From: Aphis gossypii
Lineage: Eukaryota > Arthropoda > Insecta > Hemiptera > Aphididae
Assembly (NCBI RefSeq): GCF_020184175.1
Contig: NC_065531.1
Span: forward strand, 18,807,213 to 18,871,212
Length of the DNA: 64,000 bases
Reading direction: 5' to 3'
Both the position numbers and the translations under genes were made by a program. Below the pieces are notes generated by a model, which was given only the letters and a program-made list of their open reading frames with translations, was not told the DNA's origin and did no database searches. Below are positions 57,201-64,000 of the stretch, piece after piece. Position 1 is the first letter of the stretch. Each line of letters begins with the position of its first letter.

Positions 57201-57611
57201 AATAATCGATTCTAACTAATAAAAATTTGTTGATATATTAAAATACTAATTTTAATACTAAAACTTGGGAGACTAATAATATTTTTTATTTTACTTTTTT
57301 GATATTTAGTAAGAAAACCAAACTACTTTTTTCAATATATAAAAACACAAGGTTTAAATACCAAAACTTATTAGTTTTTTTAGTTTATGTGCAAAAGACA
57401 GAGGTCTCTTTACTAAATGATAAATAGTCATCTACATTTTTATATTTTAATATTCATCAATACATTATTAATTTTAATAAAAAATCGACTTAAAAAGTAT
57501 AAGTCGTTACTTTTGTCATTACTCATTATATAACTATGTATTTTATTATTTCTGTTGCAGCATGAACCTAGGTATATAGTTGAAGTACTAAAAAATCGTT
57601 TAAAACTATAG
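54265..57611 (+). CDS. KPTN: Kaptin, KICSTOR subunit (9 exons)
   Basis: The spliced 409-residue product matches vertebrate kaptin (about 436) along its length. In KICSTOR (with ITFG2, SZT2 and KICS2), kaptin tethers GATOR1 to lysosomes and holds mTORC1 off when amino acids are scarce. Exons, by frame: 54265-54466, 54541-54623, 55182-55349, 55858-56021, 56091-56260, 56600-56699, 56767-56902, 56968-57123, 57561-57611. All introns are GT-AG except the sixth (GC-AG). Family landmarks are NIPSNAEIISI (exons 1-2), YLNIYSG and LQLDFVPFQLNHA (exon 3), WLLSGSDGKIHAYK (exon 4), GCETGY (exon 5), VGSAVESAVVY (exon 6), and two integrin-alpha/FG-GAP-like strands, TDVNFDSKNEILLGTYG (324-340) and LDITGEGVNDVVV (371-383). 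The ATG context is good (A at -3, G at +4) and an in-frame stop precedes it. The tail after HIL is shorter than in vertebrates. SRD5A3 converges on it. Confidence 0.9.
56700..56766 (+). other. GC-AG intron 6 of kaptin (67 bp)
   Basis: The donor is GCAAGT and the acceptor TTTAAG. Only this junction keeps frame across exons 6 and 7, giving AVVYM-NVLENN, which keeps the spacing of the kaptin family. The GT four bases downstream (56704) joined to the same acceptor shifts the frame and meets a stop after 15 codons. Joined to the AG at 56746 it keeps frame, but leaves a 43-bp intron and adds seven residues. Confidence 0.75.
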
Positions 57612-57648
57612 TAAGTTGAAGAAAACTCAAACTATTATTTAAATTATA

Positions 57649-57654
57649 AATAAA
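57649..57654 (+). terminator. Poly(A) signal AATAAA after kaptin
   Basis: A canonical AATAAA starts 38 nt after the TAG at 57609-57611. This supports exon 9 as the terminal exon, with a very short 3' UTR. Confidence 0.5.
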
Positions 57655-57659
57655 TTTTA

Positions 57660-59240
57660 ATGTTTATAAATTGGTGGTTATTTAATTTTACTTTTGAATT
57701 AAAAATAACTCATAAATAATGTTACTTATCTTTATTATTTATTGTTACTACAATTATTTCCAAATCGGCTAAAAATGCATACCATAAATTAATATTTTTT
57801 AAATAACAAAAGGTATAAGTTTTTATATATTTCATTATATTTAATATAAAATATAAATTACTGATTTCATATCATTAGATAGAAATGTTTTTAAAACAAA
57901 CAACTCACTTATAGCTTGACTTGATTTTATACAATGTAACAAAATAAGTATTTTACAATTATATAAATTATTTTGTAAAAACTATATTAAAACACTATTC
58001 TAAATGTATGTTTTTAAAATTTTAAATAAAATAAAAGTATCTAAATATCATTTAAGAAGTAGGTAGGATAACCTTTCATTAAAGGTTGTATATAAATGGT
58101 TTTAAACACACTATCCAACTGCTAATTGTTAGATGAGATGCTACTTTAGTATTTAAGCCATACTGTATGCCATCTTGCATGATGCATAATTGAATTTTTT
58201 AAATATATTATATATTATATATAATATATTATTAGGTGTGATTTGGGTTTTTTTCTCTTAAGTTTTTATGACAATCTTTTGAAAAAAAATTATTAAAATT
58301 ACAAAAAATTGCAAATTATTTAATAGTGAAAATTTATAAAATGTTTGGTTTGGAAATTTAGTAAAAAGCTATTCTTTACTATTGAATACTAAAACCAAAA
58401 AAAAAAAATAAAGAAAATTTTTTTGTATTAAATAATAAATACAGTAAAAATTTGGACTGAATTAGATATTAAAACAAAAAATTTAACTATTTTGTTTTGG
58501 TTCATAAATATTCTTGGTGGGGACTTATACCTTATATGTATATTATCATATTTTTTATACACAATGACATTTTTGTAACACTTAGCATATTTAAATTAAT
58601 TTTAAGCTATCTATTATTATCTATTTATACCACAAATCTATTCACATCATGATACAATAAAGTGATTTAAACATTATTTTGATTCCCAGTGCACAGTTAT
58701 AAATACAGAAATTCTAGTTAATTGTCTATCTATAATCATTAAAACCATTACATATTAATAATATAACTAATGCTATGTTTAAAAAAAAAATATTAATCTA
58801 CCCTCGAATCTACCATAATAATGATAGAATAATAAATTACTTTAATACCAATATTATGAAATATACTTATTAATATAGGTTGACCATTGATAGGTTAGGT
58901 TCATTTATGAAAAATACCTTATCAATTAATAATTAATAAATATTTTGTTTATGTAAGAACAATTCATTTTTAACTATCATTTTCTTTTAAAATAGAAACA
59001 TCAAATTTTAGTGAACTATTAGTTATAAAATTAATCAATTTTTAATATCCACCATAAATGCCTAAACTGATTAAAAAAATAAATAAATCTAAGTACCTAC
59101 AAAATATTATAATTTATAAGTTATATTTTACAACACAATATAATATAAAAACTATTTAATATTATGTGATATCTATCGCTTATTCTAACATAATATATGA
59201 ATATTAGTACTTCAACATTTTCAATTTATGTGCTTACATC
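57660..59240. other. Intergenic AT-rich DNA between convergent genes
   Basis: No gene is visible. A 7-bp hairpin (AACCTTT...AAAGGTT, 58070-58087) and a TA-rich palindromic patch (about 58200-58232) are present. Any further kaptin exon used through the donor at 57611 would have to lie here; I found no convincing one. Confidence 0.5.
58070..58087. repeat. 7-bp inverted repeat, 4-nt loop
   Basis: AACCTTT and AAAGGTT are exact reverse complements around CATT. It is in AT-rich intergenic DNA and has no attached function. Confidence 0.6.
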
Positions 59241-59251
59241 TAGGTATAATA

Positions 59252-59408
59252 CAGTGGCGGATTTAAGGGGGGGCCCACGGGGTCTGGACCCCCGCCCAGA
59301 CACTGATATATACATATATATTAAATAATGCATACATTGAGTCTGACCCCTAATATACGTACATAAACACAGATCCCCTCCCAGAAAATTTTTGAAAATC
59401 CGCCACTG
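59252..59408. mobile_element. hAT-type MITE, 157 bp, with 8-bp target duplication
   Basis: Perfect 13-bp terminal inverted repeats, CAGTGGCGGATTT (59252-59264) and AAATCCGCCACTG (59396-59408), bound a GC-rich non-coding insert. Identical 8-bp direct repeats GTATAATA flank it (59244-59251 and 59409-59416). An 8-bp target duplication and ends beginning CAG are hallmarks of the hAT superfamily. There is no coding capacity, so it must have moved using a transposase from elsewhere. The intact ends and perfect duplication suggest a fairly recent insertion. It lies between the 3' ends of kaptin and SRD5A3. Confidence 0.85.
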
Positions 59409-59416
59409 GTATAATA

Positions 59417-59974
59417 TTAGCCATTAGGTAGATAATTTTAAATTTATTTATAAAATATAAAACAAAACATAGGATTGATCACCCTTAAAGACAAAAACCG
59501 AAAAATTTTTGTTTATATGAGCAAGTATTTAGTTAATACTATTATCAATTTATGATGAATACATACAAATTAAGTAATAACTTTTTTATCCAATTTTTTT
59601 TTTTTATTTTAAAATAAAAAAATACATCATAAACAATTTATAATAGGTATGCTCGTCAATAAAGCTCCTATGTATTTAAAAATAAATATAATATATTTTG
59701 AGCAATAATAATGTAATAATATATAATAATAATCATCGACAAATAATATTGAACAAATTACAAATTTATGCAATAACAATATTTAACATATAAAACAGAA
59801 GTAGAATTAGTAGCACCATAAAATAAATTCCTAATGAAAATAAAAAAAGACTATAAATCAATATAAATATGAATTCCTTATTGTATAAATAATATAAATG
59901 TGTATATTAAAAAATAATTAACTAGAATAATTCAAATAATTAACAACATAAGTATAGATTAATTTTTAAATCTT
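59417..59974. other. Intergenic / 3' flank of SRD5A3
   Basis: This AT-rich DNA must contain the SRD5A3 3' UTR, read on the minus strand. I see no canonical AATAAA on the minus strand within about 200 nt of the stop. The closest variant is AATATA (59908-59903), so the poly(A) site is uncertain. Confidence 0.4.
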
Positions 59975-60895
59975 TTACAATATGTATGGAATGAACGCAT
60001 ATCTTTCTTTTGGGTACATTTTGAATTTTGATTGATACCACCAATGATTGAGCATTGCAGACTCGCACTGATTGCTCAACACCCAAAAAAAAATATAAGG
60101 CCAGATCTGACTTCCCCAAAGCATGATGTATATAGCCATATATATAAGCATTTCGCAAAACAAATGAGGACAAGATATTTTGTCAAATAAACCACCAGTT
60201 GGAATTTTGTGTTCATATGTTATGATTTTTCCTTCTTTATTTGTTCTCAAATTAACCAAATTTACATTGGCCAAATACTGTTGTTGAAAAGCCCACAGAA
60301 AAATAATAATCCCTATGATAAGTCTAATGTTTATATCATTAATTAAGAAGTAGGATAGATGATCAACAGAAAGTGAGGTAAAAGGTGATGGTGCTTCAGC
60401 TAATATGGCAGCTATACAGCCAAAATAGTGTATGTAGCCAATGGCGTAATGAGAAATGTTAATTTTCGAATTTGAAAAAATACTTAAATAGTGGGTTTCA
60501 TAAAAACGTTTCCAGCATTGTAATAGCATACAGAACATGGCGACAGTAGCAGCAGTTGCGTTGTATGAAGTTCGCCGATTCTTTAGTGCTACCATGTCCA
60601 GAAAATATGTTATGAATTCAGGAACAGGCATTTTGAAGACAAAAGCTAATATTACTAATACAAATCCAAGTGTTGACCAAACAGCAGCAAATACATAAAA
60701 ATGTTTGAACCAATTTTTTGGTACTTCCAAGTAGTTGACTAAGAAATGTTTCTTTTCACTTGAAAATTTACCGTACCTGAACGTTTGCACTATAGATACC
60801 GGTAATTTAGATTCAATCAAATTAATTAGAACACTTAAAATGACAATTGAAAATGCCATAAAGGCAAAAATAATCTTTAAAAAAGAAACATCCAT
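59975..60895 (-). CDS. SRD5A3: Polyprenol reductase (steroid 5-alpha-reductase 3 family)
   Basis: The 306-residue product (human about 318) reduces the alpha-isoprene unit of polyprenol with NADPH to give dolichol, the lipid carrier for N-glycosylation, in the ER membrane. Hydrophobic segments lie at about 7-27, 65-88, 115-127, 150-167, 190-203 and 248-274, as in this polytopic family. Matches to SRD5A3 are strongest at RFYETHYLSIFSN (130-142), QQYLANVNLVNLR (205-217), EHKIPTGGLFDKISCP (228-243, the conserved core of the reductase domain), NQCESAMLNHWWYQSKF (275-291) and YPKERYAFIP (294-303). The start is the ATG at 60895-60893 (A at -3, G at +4); a TAA lies in frame just upstream, and the longer open frame would need a GTG start. 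The gene has no introns, whereas human SRD5A3 has several. It converges on kaptin, and a relic of its 3' end lies 0.2 kb upstream. Confidence 0.92.
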   Translation of the reverse strand: MDVSFLKIIFAFMAFSIVILSVLINLIESKLPVSIVQTFRYGKFSSEKKHFLVNYLEVPKNWFKHFYVFAAVWSTLGFVLVILAFVFKMPVPEFITYFLDMVALKNRRTSYNATAATVAMFCMLLQCWKRFYETHYLSIFSNSKINISHYAIGYIHYFGCIAAILAEAPSPFTSLSVDHLSYFLINDINIRLIIGIIIFLWAFQQQYLANVNLVNLRTNKEGKIITYEHKIPTGGLFDKISCPHLFCEMLIYMAIYIMLWGSQIWPYIFFWVLSNQCESAMLNHWWYQSKFKMYPKERYAFIPYIL

Positions 60896-61098
60896 ATTGA
60901 TTGACCAAAGCACTTATACTGAACCAAATAGGTTAGTACTCAAAAGAGAAAAGAGAAACTCCATAATTACATTTACAGTTAGTTAACGTTTTCATATACG
61001 ATTTACAGTTATTTTTCAAAAACATTTATAAGTGGGAAAATTTGATAAAATTATCACCTGTTTTCTGCCTTTCCCAAACACAACTGTACACGTGTCCC

Positions 61099-61165
61099 TT
61101 GATTGTTTTAATCCTTTAGCATTACAAGTTCGCACTGATTTATTGCACAGAAAGTACAGAACACA
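61099..61165 (-). pseudogene. Relic of the SRD5A3 3' coding end
   Basis: On the same strand and just upstream of SRD5A3, the segment around 61130-61140 shares 11 consecutive bases with SRD5A3 60063-60073. Similarity continues on both sides (TG.AATGCT, ATT, then CAATCAA at 61105-61099 matching 60034-60028). In the corresponding frame it reads INQCELVMLKD and then a stop, against SNQCESAMLNH in the gene. The distance between the two anchors is 4 nt shorter, so the copy is frameshifted as well as stopped. Relic 3' end followed by an intact gene on the same strand is the order left by tandem duplication and loss. I could not find remnants of the rest of the copy further upstream. Confidence 0.55.
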
Positions 61166-61199
61166 ATTAAAATTATCTTTAATAAAAGGAAAAAAATAT

Positions 61200-63240
61200 T
61201 GCACCCGATAAAAAAAAAATTATAACTGTTTACGAAGCTTATTTTTATAATAATAGCTCTACCAACAGTACAAACACTACAACTAAAATGAGACCACAGT
61301 CTAGTAGTCTACAGACAATTAACTGATAAGGTCTATGATGTTTTTAAAGTATTTATTTATTTTAGTTATTGATAACACTTGATGTTTTGTTTTTTTTATC
61401 AACTTAATAATATATATTATATAATATTAAATATTCATAGACCTATTAAGTAAAACTATGGTTTATAGGTCTATTTTAATTTATCAAATAATATTATATA
61501 CAACTTAAGAGGAATAATATCGTAAATTCGTAAGCATCATATAATAGCAGGCTCAAATTAATAAATTAATATTCTATTGACCAACTATGATAACGTTTTA
61601 CCTGGTATTATCACAGAATTATTATTATGAAATATCATATTAATTTACATTATTTTATATTATACCTACCTATTTGTATTTATTATTTTATTAACATCTT
61701 ATCCTTACCATAATAACATATTACCATGGTTTTGGGTTTATCAAAAGATTTAAACCAGTAATGAGTAAATACTAATGTAAATAATTTTGAAAAAACAGTT
61801 CGTATTTCGTTAAAATAATTTAGTAATTCTAGTTTATTTACAATTATAATTTACTGTGAGCTGTTAAGTTAATCAAAATCAAACTATTTGTATTTTATTG
61901 TGTGATATTCTTCTTGAAATTAACACTACGCTTGCTTTTTCAGGTAAATTATTCATGTTAATAAATGTTTTCCTATCATAACTCAGGCATAATATTAAAT
62001 AGTTAATACCTAAATACTATTCCTAATTTAAAATTGAATTACTAATAAATGATTTAATGATGTACAGTAAATTATGTCTAGTCTGATACTTTGATGACTA
62101 AAAATAATGCAAAATATTTTTTTGACCTTCTAATATATTATAATATTTTATAACCACCTAGTTATATGTATGGTTATATTTCAATGGTTTTATTTTTAAA
62201 TAAACATTAGATATTCTTAAATATATGTAACATGTTTGATTGTTATAAAAAATTAATATATTGACTGGTTAGTAATTATCATTTTTTAATTTTTATTAAT
62301 AAACTCAACTATTTTATCTTAATAAAAAAAAAAAATATTTTTTCAAATATTTATTTTTATCTATTCAGTTCAATGTATTGTATATTATTAAATAATAATT
62401 AACCATTATAAATAAAAATAAAATATTGTAAATTACAGCTTAAGATTTATTTTATTAGTATTTTCACTATTTTGTTATGTTTAAACTTTGTGTAATATCT
62501 ACGATATTAAATTAGGTACTAATAAGTAATAACTAAGTATAAACTGTGTAAAGACTTCTGCCATTTACACCTATATATTATAAATATATATATATATATA
62601 TTAGGATCAATCGAGGATTCAAATAAAAACCCTATTTATATTTTGAATATGACGTTCCAATACTGTAGTGAGTACCTATCAACTTTTTGATGATTTTGTT
62701 TTTCTTTGTATATTCTGTAAAACATAAATACCATAAATACTGTTAATAAAAATATTATTTTGATATACATTGTACTTTTATCGTCGTCGATGACAGTTCT
62801 GACCTATTGTTTTATTTTTATTAAAAGATTTATATGAAAGCATTATAATTATACAAAAAGACAAAAAATAATCATATATGTAAATATAAAATAAAAATTT
62901 AATTACCACAATTTAAATTTGATTATTTTCTAGAATCATTTTAACTTCAAAAACATTATTTATTAATTATCTTAATTGTCAATAGTCAAAGTATTAATTA
63001 CGTGAGTATCAAAACATGATTGTATTATTTAATTTATGTACAACATTTTTCAAATAAAAAAAATTATATCTGAAGATTATATTAATTCAAACTAAGATGA
63101 AATCATGAAATTCATGGTTCTTATTACCTACTCAGATTAACCAATAAAAAGTGTAGATACTGATTAAACTCAAATATTGTCCATTATAACATCACAACCA
63201 AAGTACTAAAGAAAATATAATCATAGAAGTAGGAATTGTA
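61200..63240. other. AT-rich non-coding stretch
   Basis: No gene is visible upstream of SRD5A3. The stretch contains short AT tracts (for example about 62585-62600) and no repeat I recognise. Confidence 0.6.
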
Positions 63241-63385
63241 TTGTTTTTTTTTTTTGTTTTTTTATGTTAAGAGAGATACAGCTAGATACTATTTATCTCG
63301 ACGATTGGTTAGGTTAGCTTGATGTTGGTAAAATTCCTAGGTGGTCACCTACCTATGAACTAGCCACGGAACTATTTGTTTAAGA
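63241..63385 (-). mobile_element. 5S-rRNA-derived SINE relic (SINE3-like)
   Basis: Read on the minus strand, the element starts with a 5S-rRNA-like head (about 63385-63330). The words TTAA.CA, CG.GG.TAGT, TAG.T.GG.GACC and T.GGAA fall in the order and spacing of the second half of arthropod 5S rRNA, including its internal control region. A short unrelated body follows (about 63330-63265). It ends in an A-rich tail (T runs 63244-63255 and 63257-63263 on the plus strand). Head, body and A-tail is the architecture of 5S-derived SINEs. The 5' half of the 5S part is not recognisable and no target duplication is clear, so this is a 5'-truncated or decayed copy. Confidence 0.5.
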
Positions 63386-63716
63386 CAATATCCCAAATTG
63401 TATGAAGTTAAATTGATGATTTTAACAAAAATCAGTTAGGTACTTGAAAATCATTGGAAACCACCATTAAATTATTTAAGTCACACAGTAACAGAACTCT
63501 CTGTAATCAATTTTTAAAACCAAAATATTTAAAAAAATATTTTTGGCCTTTTTTTATAATCTTCAGCAAAATAGCTTAATAATAGATTGTTATAGTCATT
63601 AATTAGTATATTATAATATGTTTATGTACATTTGTTAATGGTTATTAGTTGTCAACTGTTCGTAAATAATTTAAAACTTTATATAGGTACTAAGATAATA
63701 TATCTACCATGTAGAC
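63386..63716. other. AT-rich non-coding stretch
   Basis: I see nothing coding or repetitive here. Confidence 0.6.
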
Positions 63717-64000
63717 CAGTTTTTCTTAACCTTTGTTTTATAGCTACACACTATTAAAATATTTAATAATTAATTTTAATTACCTAATGATGTAAAATTA
63801 AAAATAACAAAATAAAAAATAATGACAAAATTGATAACAAATAACTTATTTTTAGTCATCATAAAAATTATATTAAGTACCATTAATATTTGTAAATTGT
63901 GTTAAAATGTTTGTACATTTTGTGTCATTTAATACGCTTCATGACACGTTTAAACTTATCCAGCCACTCACTGGTTGAAAAATACTAATATGTAAACAAT
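63717..64000 (+). mobile_element. hAT-like transposon left end running off the window (candidate)
   Basis: The sequence CAGTTTTTCTTAACCTTTGT starting at 63717 resembles hAT terminal repeats of the CAGTGNTTCTTAACCTTT type, followed by AT-rich non-coding DNA. The partner end would lie beyond 64,000 if the element is complete. The eight flanking bases on the left are ATGTAGAC, which should recur after the right end. Confidence 0.3.

Noticed and set aside
63270..63285. A 12-nt match on the minus strand (ATCTAGCTGTAT) to the core of miR-9.
   Set aside because: The match covers only part of the mature microRNA, the seed region differs, no hairpin partner is visible, and it falls in the body of the SINE relic.

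Overview
The window looks like nuclear DNA from an aphid (Hemiptera, Aphididae). It is very AT-rich, dense in TAGGTA/TACCTA and ATAATATTAT words, interrupted by blocks rich in CpG, and its genes carry short spliceosomal introns. I cannot name the species. Nothing prokaryotic, viral or organellar is visible, and I found no CRISPR array, tRNA or intact rRNA gene.

Only three protein genes can be supported. (1) At 29,012-29,470 (+) is a GC-rich, intronless gene for a small secreted, probably GPI-anchored protein with a Ly6/uPAR three-finger fold. It has a TATA-type promoter upstream and a poly(A) signal downstream, and stands alone in about 54 kb of otherwise non-coding DNA. (2) At 54,265-57,611 (+) is a nine-exon gene for kaptin (KPTN), a KICSTOR subunit that restrains mTORC1; I rebuilt every junction by reading frame, and one intron is of the rare GC-AG class. 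(3) At 59,975-60,895 (-) is an intronless gene for polyprenol reductase (SRD5A3), which makes dolichol for N-glycosylation. A decayed copy of the last part of SRD5A3 lies just upstream of it on the same strand. Kaptin and SRD5A3 converge, and a 157-bp hAT-type MITE with perfect 8-bp target duplications lies between their 3' ends.

The rest is non-coding as far as I can see: 1-28,880, 29,700-53,880, 57,660-59,970 and 61,200-64,000. It alternates between AT-rich stretches and CpG-rich blocks (roughly 4.3-5.9, 9.5-11.9, 15.4-18.7, 30.5-32.0, 39.4-42.2 and 43.4-47.6 kb). These blocks hold most of the microsatellites and the spurious overlapping open frames, and may be unmethylated regulatory DNA. 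Mobile-element traces include the MITE, a 5S-rRNA-derived SINE relic near 63.3 kb, a 514-bp inverted-repeat element near 23 kb and two solo hAT-like ends. Several perfect palindromes of 20-30 bp are scattered through the AT-rich DNA.

The three genes are not functionally linked beyond general cell biology: nutrient sensing, dolichol synthesis and a surface protein that would itself need the secretory pathway. I found no convincing undescribed multi-gene system. The most unusual items are the isolated GC-rich Ly6-type gene lacking the usual Cys-x2-Cys start, the SRD5A3 duplication relic, and the GC-AG intron and stop-overlapping splice donor in kaptin.
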